DNA of 64,000 bases from Fen-999 sp964530115 (GCA_964530115.1 CAZGYD010000021.1:1-64000); one strand, 5' to 3'; shown: positions 40,121 to 49,771, counted from the stretch's first letter. Made by a program: numbers and translations. Notes: generated from the sequence alone by a model not told the origin.

Positions 40121-40554
40121 AAACGCTCAACCGCATCATGGAGCTCGAGCTCGCCGGCGTCGTGCGCTACACGCACTATGCCCTGATGGTTTACGGCTAC
40201 AACCGGATACCGATCGTCGACTGGCTGCAGAAGCAGGCAGATGAGAGTCTCGCCCACGCGCGCCGGGCCGGCGACCTGGTGACCTGGCTGGGCGGCCATC
40301 CGTCGCTCGGCATCGGACCGCTGCTCGAATCGCACAAGCACGACATCGGCGACATCCTGCGCGAATCGCTGGCGCACGAAGGGGAAGCGCTCAGGGCTTA
40401 CGAGGAACTGCTCGCGCTCGTCAAGGATCGTGACGTCCGTCTCGAAGAGTACGCCCGCGACATGATCGCCGAGGAAGTCGCACACCAGGACGAAGTCGAC
40501 AAGATGCTGCGCAAGCCCGGCCAGACCGAGACTTTCGCAGGGTTACGGAACTGA
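40099..40554 (+). CDS. Ferritin/bacterioferritin-like protein
   Basis: The 151-residue protein (MDKDKVLKTLNRIMELELAG) has a four-helix di-iron pattern: LELAGVVRYTHYALMVYGYN, QKQADESLAHARRAGD, SLAHEGEALRAYEELLALV and EEYARDMIAEEVAHQDEVDK. The paired Glu and Glu-x2-His motifs fit a bacterioferritin-type ferroxidase, and there is no obvious heme Met. It stores or detoxifies iron taken up by the operon. It is followed by TonB after seven bases. Confidence 0.82.
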   Translation: MDKDKVLKTLNRIMELELAGVVRYTHYALMVYGYNRIPIVDWLQKQADESLAHARRAGDLVTWLGGHPSLGIGPLLESHKHDIGDILRESLAHEGEALRAYEELLALVKDRDVRLEEYARDMIAEEVAHQDEVDKMLRKPGQTETFAGLRN

Positions 40555-40561
40555 GTCGGCA

Positions 40562-41206
40562 ATGGCTGACGCGTCGCGCCTCTCGCCGCTCGCGCTCGCC
40601 CTCGTGGCCATGGCCCACGTGGCCGTGCTCGCGCTGCTGGTGAGCCTGCGCGTCGTGCCGGTAACGCTGCCGCTGCCGCCGCTGATGGTGAGCCTGGTAA
40701 CGCCTTCGCAGCCACCTGAGTCCGCACCGGAAATCGTCCCGCCGCGACCAAAAGCGGTGGCACGCCGGGAACGGCCGTTGCCGGAACCGAGTCCGCCGGT
40801 GCTCGCGGCCGAGACGTCATTGCCGGCCCCGCTTCCCGAAGTCGAGCGGATCGTCGAGCCGACGCCTTTGCCGCCGATCGCCGCGCCCCATGCACCGCCC
40901 CAGCCGGCAGCGCCAGCGCCGGTGGCGCCGCCGCGGTTCGATGCCGACTACCTCGACAACCCCAAGCCGGCCTATCCGCCGTTGTCACGGCGCATTGGCG
41001 AGGAAGGCAAGGTCGTGCTGCGCGTTTTCGTCGAAGCCTCGGGTCTGCCCTCGCAGGTCGAGGTGCGCACGAGTTCCGGTTCGGAGCGCCTCGACCGTGC
41101 AGCGGTCTCCGCGGTCGGACGCTGGAGGTTCGTCCCCGCACGTCAGGGCAGCGAGGCCGTGGCCGCCTGGGTGCTGGTGCCCATCGTTTTCAGCTTGAAG
41201 GAATGA
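40562..41206 (+). CDS. tonB: TonB energy-transducing protein
   Basis: The 214-residue protein has one N-terminal membrane helix (LALALVAMAHVAVLALLVSL) and a long Pro/Ala/Glu-rich periplasmic stretch (PPRPKAVARRERPLPEPSPP). A C-terminal TonB domain follows: YLDNPKPAYPPLSRRIGEEG, then LRVFVEASGLPSQVEVRTSS and GRWRFVPARQGSEAVAAWVL. It couples the proton gradient to the outer-membrane receptor encoded three genes downstream. The stop overlaps the next start region (ATGAGG). Confidence 0.93.
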   Translation: MADASRLSPLALALVAMAHVAVLALLVSLRVVPVTLPLPPLMVSLVTPSQPPESAPEIVPPRPKAVARRERPLPEPSPPVLAAETSLPAPLPEVERIVEPTPLPPIAAPHAPPQPAAPAPVAPPRFDADYLDNPKPAYPPLSRRIGEEGKVVLRVFVEASGLPSQVEVRTSSGSERLDRAAVSAVGRWRFVPARQGSEAVAAWVLVPIVFSLKE

Positions 41207-41214
41207 GGAACGAC

Positions 41215-42006
41215 ATGAACGAATCGCTCGGTTTCGCCCACTTTCTCGCCCAGGCCGACGGCGTCGCCCGTTTCGTGCTCGGGCTGCTCCTCTTCGGTTC
41301 GATGGGCAGCTGGTACCTGATCGTCACCAAGGGCATGCACATCTATCGCAGCAACCGCCGCAGCCGGCGCTTCCTCGATTCCTTCTGGGAAGCGCCCAAC
41401 CTCGAGGCCGTGGCTGCGAAGATCCGAACCGACGGCACGCCGGAGCCCTTTTCGCACCTTCTGCACCACGGTTTCGCCGCTATCGAGCATCTGAGCCGGC
41501 GCGAAAACGCCGCCCATCTCATCGATGCCGGCGCGCCCGACGAGATGCTCATGCGTGCCCTGAAGCGCGCCATCGAGGAGGATAAGACACGCATGGAATT
41601 CGGCCAGACCTTCCTCGCGACCGTGGCCTCGAGCGCGCCCTTCGTCGGCCTGTTCGGCACCGTCTGGGGCATCTATCACGCGCTGGTGGCCATCGGCCTT
41701 TCCGGCCAGGGTACGCTCGACAAGGTCGCCGGCCCGGTCGGCGAAGCGCTGATCATGACCGGCATCGGGCTGGCCGTGGCCATCCCCGCCGCCATCGCCT
41801 ACAACGCCTTCGCCCGCGCCAACCGCAACACGCTGGCGCGGCTCAACGCCTTCGCCTATGACGTTTTCAACTTCCTCGCAACAGGCATCAAGGCCTCGCC
41901 GATGCGTGCCGACGCGCGGGCCACCAGCGAGCGTGTGGTCGCGCTCGCCCGTGCCCAGGGTATCGTCGGCGAACCGCCGGCCCACCCTGGCCTGGCCGTG
42001 CGCTGA
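41215..42006 (+). CDS. exbB: ExbB proton channel subunit
   Basis: The chosen start is ATG 41,215 (MNESLGFAHFLAQADGVARF), since the ATG at 41,203 overlaps the TonB stop and adds only MRND. The 263-residue protein has the MotA/TolQ/ExbB family core: IVTKGMHIYRSNRRSRRFLD, then DKVAGPVGEALIMTGIGLAV and AFARANRNTLARLNAF. ExbB pentamers hold an ExbD dimer to drive TonB. Confidence 0.92.
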   Translation: MNESLGFAHFLAQADGVARFVLGLLLFGSMGSWYLIVTKGMHIYRSNRRSRRFLDSFWEAPNLEAVAAKIRTDGTPEPFSHLLHHGFAAIEHLSRRENAAHLIDAGAPDEMLMRALKRAIEEDKTRMEFGQTFLATVASSAPFVGLFGTVWGIYHALVAIGLSGQGTLDKVAGPVGEALIMTGIGLAVAIPAAIAYNAFARANRNTLARLNAFAYDVFNFLATGIKASPMRADARATSERVVALARAQGIVGEPPAHPGLAVR

Positions 42007-42017
42007 AAGGACGGGAC

Positions 42018-42440
42018 ATGGCCTTCGGAAGCCTCGATACCACCGCCGACGACAACGAGCCGCTCGCCGAGATCAACATGGTGCCGCTGATCGACGTGAT
42101 GCTGGTGCTGCTGGTCATCTTCATCGTCACTGCGCCGCTCCTCACCCATGCGGTGAAGGTGGATCTGCCGCGCGCCTCGTCTACGGTCAACGTGACGAAG
42201 CCGGAGAACGTGCAGCTCGCCATCGACGCCCAAGGTCGCGTCTATTGGAACGGCGAGCCCGTCGATGACTCTGCCTTGAACGAGCGGTTCGCCGATGCGG
42301 CGGCCCGGCAGCCGCAGCCCGAGCTGCACATCCGTGCCGAGCGGACGACACCCTACGAGAAGGTCGCACAAGTAATGTCCGAGGCAGCGCGTCGCGGCCT
42401 CACCCGGATCGGCTTCGTCACCGACCCGTCGATGCGATGA
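42018..42440 (+). CDS. exbD: ExbD proton channel subunit
   Basis: MAFGSLDTTADDNEPLAEIN, then INMVPLIDVMLVLLVIFIVT places the conserved channel Asp (VPLIDVMLVLL) in the single membrane helix. The periplasmic domain (NVTKPENVQLAIDAQGRVYW) is normal for the ExbD/TolR family at 140 residues. The stop overlaps the hemP start (ATGA), coupling the four genes. Confidence 0.93.
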   Translation: MAFGSLDTTADDNEPLAEINMVPLIDVMLVLLVIFIVTAPLLTHAVKVDLPRASSTVNVTKPENVQLAIDAQGRVYWNGEPVDDSALNERFADAAARQPQPELHIRAERTTPYEKVAQVMSEAARRGLTRIGFVTDPSMR

Positions 42441-42604
42441 ACGAGCCGCGACAGCACAAGCCGGTGCCCTTGCCGCCGGCACCGCCACCGAGGCTCGACA
42501 GCGCGCGGCTGCTCGGCCGTGCGCGCGAGGTGATCATCGTCCATCGCGGTGAAGAATACCGCCTGCGCGTCACCCGACAGGACAAGCTCATTCTGACCAA
42601 GTAG
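42437..42604 (+). CDS. hemP: HemP hemin-uptake protein
   Basis: The 55-residue protein ends AREVIIVHRGEEYRLRVTRQ DKLILTK, the HemP/HmuP signature ('hxH.G..Y.LR.T...KLiLTK'). It acts as a small regulator of heme and siderophore receptors in betaproteobacteria. The ATG overlaps the exbD stop. It is followed 77 bases later by a TonB receptor, which fits regulation of that gene. Confidence 0.9.
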   Translation: MNEPRQHKPVPLPPAPPPRLDSARLLGRAREVIIVHRGEEYRLRVTRQDKLILTK

Positions 42605-42681
42605 TTTCCATTCATCATCAGCCAGCCAGCGCTCCTCGCGCCAGCCAGCCAGCAACATATGACTGACTCAAGGAGCGTTGC

Positions 42682-44829
42682 ATGTCATTGCATAACAAGA
42701 AACTGCCGCTGGTGGCGGCCATGATGTTGGTCGGCTTGCCCGTGCTGGCCGACGAGAAAGCCTTGCCAACCGTGAAAGTCGAGGAGGAGAAAGACAAACC
42801 AGACGGCTACCGCGCGACGACGACGCGTGTGGGCAAGACGCTGCAGGATCCGCACGACATTCCGCAGGCCGTCACCACGCTTACCAGCACGCTGCTCGAC
42901 GAACAGCAGGTCGGCAGCCTGAAGGAGGCGATGCGCAACGTCTCGGGCCTGTCGTTCAATTCAGCCGAGGGCGGCCGCTCGGGCGACAACATGAACCTGC
43001 GCGGCTTCTACACCTTCGGCGACATGTATCTCGACGGCATCCGCGATACCGCGCAGTACAACCGCGAGACCTTCAACTTCGAGCAGATCGACGTGTTGCG
43101 CGGTGCCGGCGCGATGCTCTTCGGCCGCGGCCAGGCGGGCGGCGTGATCAACATGGTCAGCAAGACGCCGCTGTCCGCCGAGCAGTACCGACTCACCGGC
43201 AGCATCGGCAGCCACGACTACCGCGAGGCGACGGCCGATCTCAACAAGCCCTTTTCCGCGAGCACGGCACTGCGAGTCAACCTGATGCAGCGTGACGAGG
43301 GCAACTGGCGCAGCAATCCCGCCAATGGCGCCGAGCCGGAAATCCATCGCAAGGGCGCCGCACTGAGCCTCGCGCTCAACCGCGATTCGCACAACCGCTT
43401 CTGGCTGAACCACTATTACGTCGAGACCGATGACAAGCCCGACTACGGCATCTCGTTCGATACCGCGACGCGCAGGCCGTCCAAGCGCATGCCGTCGGAG
43501 TACTACTGGGGCACCGAGCGCAACTTCGACAAGAGCGAGACGAGCATCACGACGCTCGTAAACGAATACCGATTCTCGAGCGACAACCAACTGCGAACGC
43601 AGCTGCGGGTCGCCGACTACGAGCGCAGCTACTGGGCCAAGACGCCGAATCTGACGACACCGCCGGCCGCCAACGGTTGGGTCGGCGGCAACCAGACGCG
43701 CACCTCGGACTATGAAACCGTCACCCTGCAATCGGATTTCACGAAGAAGCTCAAGGCGCTGGGAATGACGCACGAATTGCTGGCTGGTGTCGAGTACCTG
43801 AAGGAGAACAGCTATCGAAAGGGCCTGCAGAACTTCGGCGGCACGACCGAGGCCAATCCTCCGGATTTCCGGCCGTACCAGGAGGCGCTCACCGGCAACC
43901 CGGTGCGCTTCAAGGGCGACTCCTACGCCGTCTATGCGCAGGATACGGTGGAGTTCGTGCGGCAATGGAAGGCAACGCTGGGCGTGCGCCGCGACGAGCT
44001 CGATGCCGAGTACAACAGCACCACATCGCCGAAACTCAAGTTCGGCGAAAACAGCTGGCGTGCCGCGCTCTCCTTCCACCCCGGCGCGGAGACGCACTAC
44101 TACCTCGGCTGGAGCGATTCGTTCAGCCCGACCGCGGACCTCTACCAACTCACCGTGCAGCCGCAGCCGCCGGAGCGCAGCGAGGTGGTCGAGCTGGGCG
44201 CGAAATGGTTGCTGCTGGACGGCGACCTGGCCTTGCGCGCGGCGCTCTACCGGGCGACGAAGACCTGGGAACGCAACACCGATCTCGAGTCGACAGCAGC
44301 GATCCTGACCAAGAGGCGCCGTACCGACGGCCTCGAGCTCGAAGCGGCGGGGCGCGTGGCCGAGCGATGGGAAGTTTTCGCCGGTGTCGCGCTGATGGAT
44401 GCCGTGATCCTCGACACGGCCGAAAACATCAATGCCACCACCGGCGCCGTCACCAAGGGCAACCCGGAGTACATCGGCAAGCGCGCGCGAAACACGCCGA
44501 AATATACGTTCAATCTCTGGACGACCTACCGGCTCGGCGACGGCTGGAAGATCGGCGGCGGTGTCGAGGCCAAGGGCGATCGCCACGCCTTCAATCCGAG
44601 CGGTGCCGGCGCGGTGCCGACGCTCGATGGCCAATATCATCCGAACACGGCGCCGGCCTACGAGCGCTGGGACGTGATGCTCGCCTATGAGCGCGCGAAC
44701 TGGGCAGCCCGCGTCAACGTCAAGAACGTTTTCGACAAGCTCTACTGGAGCGACGTTTACGACAACGGCGGCTTCGTGGTGCCGGGGCCCCGGCGTACAG
44801 TCATCCTGACCGGCGAGCTGAAGTTCTGA
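42682..44829 (+). CDS. TonB-dependent siderophore receptor (Fiu/FhuE type)
   Basis: The 715-residue protein has a signal peptide (MSLHNKKLPLVAAMMLVGLP, cleavage near LA-DEKALP), a TonB box-like ALPTVKVEE and a plug domain (MRNVSGLSFNSAEGGRSGDN, then NLRGFYTFGDMYLDGIRDTA). The 22-strand barrel ends FVVPGPRRTVILTGELKF with a terminal Phe. It resembles catecholate/hydroxamate siderophore receptors such as Fiu or FhuE. The ligand is unknown. It works with TonB-ExbBD encoded just before. Confidence 0.88.
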   Translation: MSLHNKKLPLVAAMMLVGLPVLADEKALPTVKVEEEKDKPDGYRATTTRVGKTLQDPHDIPQAVTTLTSTLLDEQQVGSLKEAMRNVSGLSFNSAEGGRSGDNMNLRGFYTFGDMYLDGIRDTAQYNRETFNFEQIDVLRGAGAMLFGRGQAGGVINMVSKTPLSAEQYRLTGSIGSHDYREATADLNKPFSASTALRVNLMQRDEGNWRSNPANGAEPEIHRKGAALSLALNRDSHNRFWLNHYYVETDDKPDYGISFDTATRRPSKRMPSEYYWGTERNFDKSETSITTLVNEYRFSSDNQLRTQLRVADYERSYWAKTPNLTTPPAANGWVGGNQTRTSDYETVTLQSDFTKKLKALGMTHELLAGVEYLKENSYRKGLQNFGGTTEANPPDFRPYQEALTGNPVRFKGDSYAVYAQDTVEFVRQWKATLGVRRDELDAEYNSTTSPKLKFGENSWRAALSFHPGAETHYYLGWSDSFSPTADLYQLTVQPQPPERSEVVELGAKWLLLDGDLALRAALYRATKTWERNTDLESTAAILTKRRRTDGLELEAAGRVAERWEVFAGVALMDAVILDTAENINATTGAVTKGNPEYIGKRARNTPKYTFNLWTTYRLGDGWKIGGGVEAKGDRHAFNPSGAGAVPTLDGQYHPNTAPAYERWDVMLAYERANWAARVNVKNVFDKLYWSDVYDNGGFVVPGPRRTVILTGELKF

Positions 44830-44831
44830 CC

Positions 44832-45956
44832 ATGCGGCGCCGTGACTTTCTCCAGGGCATGTCGGCTGGCGCGGCGCTTGCAGCGCTGCCCCAACTCGCG
44901 ACGGCCGACGAGACGAACCGACGGGCCGTCATCGGCGCCGCCTGGCGCGGCCCGAAACCAACCGATGCCAACTTCGCCGGTGTGCTCGACGCGGACTGGG
45001 AGGCGAAAACCCTTTCCATCCGCTACGCGGTTCCGCTGCCGACACGGCCGCACGGCCTCGTCGCCGAGGCTGGCGGCGGCCTGCTGGTGGCGGGCGTGCG
45101 CCCCGGCGGCTGGCTGTTGCGCTGCGATGGCGTAGGTCGCGTCACGCAGCGGTTCGATGTCGAACGCGAGGGCCCGTGCCGGCTCGCCGGCCACATGATT
45201 GAAGCAGGCGAACGGTTGTTCACCACGGAAACCGATTTCGCGACCGGCCGCGGGCGCGTCGGCGTGCGTGAGCGCGAAAGCCTGAAGAAGATCGCCGAAT
45301 GGGACACGCATGGCATCGATCCCCACCAGTTGCTCTTCGACGGACGCGGCGACATCATGGTCGCGAATGGCGGCGTGCCGCGCACGATCGAGGACAGGAA
45401 ATTCGATCTGCAGCGCATGGATTCGTCGCTCGTACGGCTCGACGGTGAAAGCGGTCGTCTGCTCGGACAGTGGCGCCTCGAAGATCGCCGGCTGTCGATG
45501 CGCCATATCGCCTGGACTCAGCCGTCGCAACACGCCAGGCCGTTGCTCGGCATCGCCTTGCAGGCGGAGCATGCGGGGGCGGACGAGCGCGCCGCCGCGC
45601 CGGTGCTCGCCGTGTTCGACGGCGAGCGACTCTTCGTGCCGACGACGGCCAACGACGGCGTCGGCTACTGCGGTGACATCGCGCCGGCCTACCGGGGCGG
45701 TTTCGTCGTTTCCAGCCATCGATCGGCTCAGGCCCTGCTCTGGCATCCCGGCGTGCCGGAAAAGCTTCAACCGGTCGTCAAACTTCAGGAAGCCTATGCG
45801 CTCGCCCCCTGGCATGGCCCCGGGCGCGGCGGCGGCGTCCTCGTCGCCACGGCGTTTGGCCTGGGTCGCTGGCACCCCGAAGCGCCGCCCATGCTCCTGC
45901 CCTGGCCGAAGCCGATGGTGCTCGACAACCACTGGGTGCTGATGGAGGAAGCGTAG
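44832..45956 (+). CDS. Tat-exported DUF1513 protein
   Basis: MRRRDFLQGMSAGAALAALP has a twin-arginine motif (RRRDFLQG). The rest has WD-like blade repeats (GLVAEAGGGLLVAGVRPGGW and PHQLLFDGRGDIMVANGGVP) of the DUF1513 family, a probable periplasmic beta-propeller often found near iron/heme uptake genes. The gene follows the receptor stop by two bases. A dispersed repeat lies near residue 230 (WTQPSQHARP). The 374-residue length is normal. The role is unknown. Confidence 0.8.
   Translation: MRRRDFLQGMSAGAALAALPQLATADETNRRAVIGAAWRGPKPTDANFAGVLDADWEAKTLSIRYAVPLPTRPHGLVAEAGGGLLVAGVRPGGWLLRCDGVGRVTQRFDVEREGPCRLAGHMIEAGERLFTTETDFATGRGRVGVRERESLKKIAEWDTHGIDPHQLLFDGRGDIMVANGGVPRTIEDRKFDLQRMDSSLVRLDGESGRLLGQWRLEDRRLSMRHIAWTQPSQHARPLLGIALQAEHAGADERAAAPVLAVFDGERLFVPTTANDGVGYCGDIAPAYRGGFVVSSHRSAQALLWHPGVPEKLQPVVKLQEAYALAPWHGPGRGGGVLVATAFGLGRWHPEAPPMLLPWPKPMVLDNHWVLMEEA
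45514..45539 (-). repeat. Dispersed host repeat, copy inside the DUF1513 gene
   Basis: GGACTCAGCCGTCGCAACAC followed by GCCAGG encodes TQPSQHAR; it departs from the consensus at the ends. Confidence 0.45.
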
Positions 45957-45983
45957 ATCGGGAACCCCGGCGGCGCGCTTCGT

Positions 45984-47054
45984 TCAATCCCACGCCAGCG
46001 CGCCGCCGGTCTGGTATTCGGTGACGCGCGTCTCGAAGAAGTTCTTCTCCTTCCTCAGATTGACCTGCTCGTCGAGCCACGGCAGCACGTTGGGCGCGCC
46101 GGGGAAAGGCTCGGGCAGGCCGACCTGGCGTGCGCGGCGGTTGGCGATGTGGCGGAACTGGCCGAGGTGCAGCTCCGCCGAGTAGCCGAGGATCGGCTCG
46201 CGCAGGATGTGCTTCGCGTAGGCGGCTTCGGCAGCCTCGCACTCCTGCCACATGGCCGCGACTGCGGCCGCATCGAGGGCGAGCGCCTCTTCGTCGAGGA
46301 TCTGGCGGATCACGCGCAGGCCGAAGCCGCAGTGGAGCACCTCGTCGCGCATGATGTATTGCAACTGCTCGGCCGCGCCCTTCATCAGGCCGCGCCGCTG
46401 CAGCGCGAAGATCGGCGAGAAGCCGTTGTAGAACCAGCAGCCTTCGAAGACGGCGGCGAAGAAGAGGTAGGAGAGCGCGAATTCGTGGAGGTTGTCGCGG
46501 TCGCGCAGATCGAGATCCGAGCGCAGCACGCGCTCGAGCCGCCGGTTGGCGATGGCGATCTTGGCCGCGATTTCGGGCACGACGCGGTAGCGGTTGTAGA
46601 TCTCGCCCTGGTCGAGGTTGAGCGTTTCGATGCAGTGCTGGTAGGTCCAGGTGTGCAGCGCTTCCTCATAGACCTGGCGCGCCTGGTAGATCTGCAGCTC
46701 CGGCGCGCTCATCTTCTCCATCACTGCGAGGCCGATGTTGCGCATGGCCAGGATGTCGGCGGTGGTGAGGTAGGCCAGCACGTTCTCGAAGACGTGGCGC
46801 TCGGCGGGCGTCAGGCGGTGGTGGTAGTCATGGACGTCCTGCGCCATGTTGATTTCGAGCGGCGTCCAGTGGTTGCGGTTGGCCTTGAGGAACCACTCCC
46901 AGGCCCACGGGTAGCGGAAGGGCGCGAGCTGGTTGATGTCGGTGAGGCCATTGACCACGCGCTTGTCGGCGGCGCGCACGGGCGCCAGCACCGGCGCGGT
47001 TGCGGCCACCGGTGCGGACGAGGGGGCATCGCCCCATTCGAGACGGGCGTTCAT
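45984..47054 (-). CDS. nrdB: Class Ia ribonucleotide reductase, beta subunit
   Basis: The 356-residue protein has the di-iron ligands and radical tyrosine in the Glu-x2-His-x3-Tyr phrase EEALHTWTYQH near residue 130, and a second set in ELHEFALSYLFFAAVFEGCW-type helices and RDEVLHCGFGLRVIRQI. It makes the stable tyrosyl radical for NrdA. Its start overlaps the nrdA stop by 4 bases. The operon is under riboswitch and NrdR control (see upstream sites). Confidence 0.93.
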   Translation of the reverse strand: MNARLEWGDAPSSAPVAATAPVLAPVRAADKRVVNGLTDINQLAPFRYPWAWEWFLKANRNHWTPLEINMAQDVHDYHHRLTPAERHVFENVLAYLTTADILAMRNIGLAVMEKMSAPELQIYQARQVYEEALHTWTYQHCIETLNLDQGEIYNRYRVVPEIAAKIAIANRRLERVLRSDLDLRDRDNLHEFALSYLFFAAVFEGCWFYNGFSPIFALQRRGLMKGAAEQLQYIMRDEVLHCGFGLRVIRQILDEEALALDAAAVAAMWQECEAAEAAYAKHILREPILGYSAELHLGQFRHIANRRARQVGLPEPFPGAPNVLPWLDEQVNLRKEKNFFETRVTEYQTGGALAWD

Positions 47055-49771
47055 TGGCAGGCCTCGCAGCTTGGATCAACGATGGAGCAGAACTTCGGCG
47101 CGGAGTCGGCGCGTTCGCCATCGACGGACTTCTCGGCCTGCGAGGCGCCGAGCGTGCGCAGGTAGTAGGTGGTCTTGAGGCCCCGCCGCCAGGCAAGCTT
47201 GTAGAGCTCGTCGAGCTTCCTGCCCGAGGCTTGCGCCACGTAGAGGTTCAGCGACTGCGCCTGGTCGATCCATTTCTGCCGGCGCGCGGCGGCTTCCACG
47301 AGCCAGACGGGATCGATCTCGAAGGCCGTGGCGAAGCGGTGCCTGACGTCTTCCGGCACCCGGTCGATCCGGGCGAGCTGTCCGTCGAAGTACTTCAGGT
47401 CGGCGGCCATCACTTCGTCCCAGAGGCCGAGCGATTTGAGTTCGGCGACGAGGTGCGGGTTGACGACGGTGAACTCGCCCGAGAGGTTCGACTTCACATA
47501 GAGGTTTTGATAGACCGGTTCGATCGACGGGAAGACACCGACGATGTTGGCGATCGTCGCGGTCGGCGCCACGGCGATGCAGTTCGAGTTGCGCATGCCG
47601 TGGCGGCGGAGGCGTTCGCGCAGCGTACTCCAGTCGAGTGTAAAGCCGTCGTCGACTTCGACGTCGCCGCCGCGTTCCTCGCGCAGGCGGGCGACGGTCT
47701 CGTGCGGCAGGATGCCACGCGACCAGTCGCTGCCCTCGTAGCTCGGGTATTTGCCGCGCTCTTCGGCGAGTTCGGTCGAGGCGAGATAGGCGTAGTAGCA
47801 GACCGCCTCCATCGTCCGGTCGGCAAATTCGACCGCCGCCTCGCTGGCGTACGGGAGACCCAGGCGCATCAGGCAGTCGGCGAAGCCCATGATGCCAAGC
47901 CCGACCGGCCGGTGGCGCAGGTTGCTGCGCCGGGCCTTCGGGCTTGCGTAGTAGTTGAGGTCGATGACGTTGTCGAGCATGCGCATGGCCGTGCGGATCG
48001 TGCGCGCGAGCTTGTCGTGATCGAGCCGGCCATCGGCGAGATGGGCGGCGAGGTTGACCGAGCCGAGGTTGCAGACGGCGGTCTCCGTGTCCGAGGTATT
48101 GAGCGTGATCTCGGTGCAGAGGTTGGAGCCGTGGATCACGCCGGCGTGGCGCTGCGGCGAACGGACGTTGCAGGCGTCCTTGAACGTGAGCCAGGGGTGG
48201 CCGGTCTCGAAGAGCATGGTCAGCGTGCGGCGCCAGAGCTGGACGGCGGAAACCTGCTTGCAGAGCTTGATCTCGCCGCGCGCGGCCTTCTCCTCGTAGG
48301 CCGTGTAGGCGGCCTCGAAGTCGCGGCCGTAGATGTCGTGGAGATCCGGCACGTCGGACGGCGAGAAGAGCGTCCAAGGGCCATCGGCAATGACGCGCTT
48401 CATGAACAGATCGGGGATCCACAGGGCAGTGTTCATGTCGTGGCAGCGCCGGCGCTCGTCGCCGGTGTTCTTCCTGAGCTCGATGAACTCCTCGACGTCG
48501 AGGTGCCAGGCCTCGAGATAGGCGCACACCGCGCCCTTCCTCTTGCCGCCCTGATTGACCGCCACCGCCGTGTCGTTGACCACCTTGAGGAAGGGGATCA
48601 CGCCCTGGCTCTTGCCGTTGGTGCCGCGGATGTGGCTGCCCAGCGCGCGCACCGGGGTCCAGTCGTTGCCCAGGCCGCCGGCATACTTTTGCAGCAGCGC
48701 GTTCTCGCGGATCGCCGAAAAGATGCCATCGAGATCGTCGCTGACCGTGGTCAGGTAACACGAGGAGAGCTGCGGGTGCCGCGTGCCGCTGTTGAACAGC
48801 GTCGGCGTCGAGCACATGAAGTCGAAGGAGGAGATGAGGTCGTAGAACTCGACGGCGCGCGCCTCGCGATCCACTTCGTCGAGCGCCAGACCCATCGCCA
48901 CGCGCATGAAGAACAGCTGCGGCGTCTCGATCCGGCGGCCGTCGATGTGCAGGAGATAGCGGTCGTAGAGCGTCTGCAGCCCAAGATAGTTGAATTGCCG
49001 GTCGCGCTCGGGGCGCAGCGCCGCGGCCAGCCGCGGCAGATCGAATTCGCCGAGGCGCGCGTCGAGCAGCCCGGCATCGATGCCGAGCCTGACGAAACGC
49101 GGGAAGTAGTCGGCGAGCGGCTCGGGCGCGCCGGCGAAGATCTCGCGCTCCAGCGCCTGCAGCTGCAGTCGTGCGGCGACGTGGCCGTAGTTCGGCTCGC
49201 GCTCGATCAAGGTCCGCGCCGCGAGGACGAGGGCATGGTCGAGCTCGGCCGCCGCGACGCCGTCGTAGAGGCTCTTCCAGGCCAGCTCGAACACCCGCGT
49301 CGGCTCGGTGTCGGCAAGCCCCGCACAGGCGGTGTCGATACGGGCGAGCAGCCCGGAACGGTCGATCGGCCGGCGGGCGCCGTTCTCGACGACGTGCAGC
49401 ACCGGGCCGGCCGCGGCCTCGGCAGAGGCGGCCCGCATCGAGGCCCGCTTCTCCCGATAGAGCACGTAGGCGCGGGCGACGTCGTGGCAGCCGGCGCGCA
49501 TCAGCGCCAGTTCGACCTGGTCCTGGATGTCTTCGATGTGCACCGTGCCGCCATCGGGCAGCCGCCGCGTCAGGGCGCGGACGACGTCGCCGGTGAGCCG
49601 GGCGATGAGTTCCCGCACACGGCTCGAGGCGGCCGCCTCGCCGCCCTCGACGGCGATGAAGGCCTTGCCCATGGCCACGGCGATCTTTTCGGGGTTGAAG
49701 GGAACGGCTTCGCCGGTGCGGCGGATGACCTGGTACTGCGCCAGGCTCAGATCGACAGGGGCGCGATCCAC
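47051..49771 (-). CDS. nrdA: Class Ia ribonucleotide reductase, alpha subunit
   Basis: The start is GTG at 49,771 (VDRAPVDLSLAQYQVIRRTG) with GAGGAG eight bases upstream, giving 906 residues. There is an N-terminal ATP cone (YQVIRRTGEAVPFNPEKIAV) and the catalytic barrel (TPTLFNSGTRHPQLSSCYLT, and GSNLCTEITLNTSDTETAVC for the active-site Cys/Glu). The C-terminal CEACQ redox pair is present. It makes dNDPs. A cobalamin riboswitch and two NrdR boxes lie upstream, meaning that B12 shuts it off, as when a B12-dependent class II enzyme is available. Confidence 0.95.
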   Translation of the reverse strand: MDRAPVDLSLAQYQVIRRTGEAVPFNPEKIAVAMGKAFIAVEGGEAAASSRVRELIARLTGDVVRALTRRLPDGGTVHIEDIQDQVELALMRAGCHDVARAYVLYREKRASMRAASAEAAAGPVLHVVENGARRPIDRSGLLARIDTACAGLADTEPTRVFELAWKSLYDGVAAAELDHALVLAARTLIEREPNYGHVAARLQLQALEREIFAGAPEPLADYFPRFVRLGIDAGLLDARLGEFDLPRLAAALRPERDRQFNYLGLQTLYDRYLLHIDGRRIETPQLFFMRVAMGLALDEVDREARAVEFYDLISSFDFMCSTPTLFNSGTRHPQLSSCYLTTVSDDLDGIFSAIRENALLQKYAGGLGNDWTPVRALGSHIRGTNGKSQGVIPFLKVVNDTAVAVNQGGKRKGAVCAYLEAWHLDVEEFIELRKNTGDERRRCHDMNTALWIPDLFMKRVIADGPWTLFSPSDVPDLHDIYGRDFEAAYTAYEEKAARGEIKLCKQVSAVQLWRRTLTMLFETGHPWLTFKDACNVRSPQRHAGVIHGSNLCTEITLNTSDTETAVCNLGSVNLAAHLADGRLDHDKLARTIRTAMRMLDNVIDLNYYASPKARRSNLRHRPVGLGIMGFADCLMRLGLPYASEAAVEFADRTMEAVCYYAYLASTELAEERGKYPSYEGSDWSRGILPHETVARLREERGGDVEVDDGFTLDWSTLRERLRRHGMRNSNCIAVAPTATIANIVGVFPSIEPVYQNLYVKSNLSGEFTVVNPHLVAELKSLGLWDEVMAADLKYFDGQLARIDRVPEDVRHRFATAFEIDPVWLVEAAARRQKWIDQAQSLNLYVAQASGRKLDELYKLAWRRGLKTTYYLRTLGASQAEKSVDGERADSAPKFCSIVDPSCEACQ

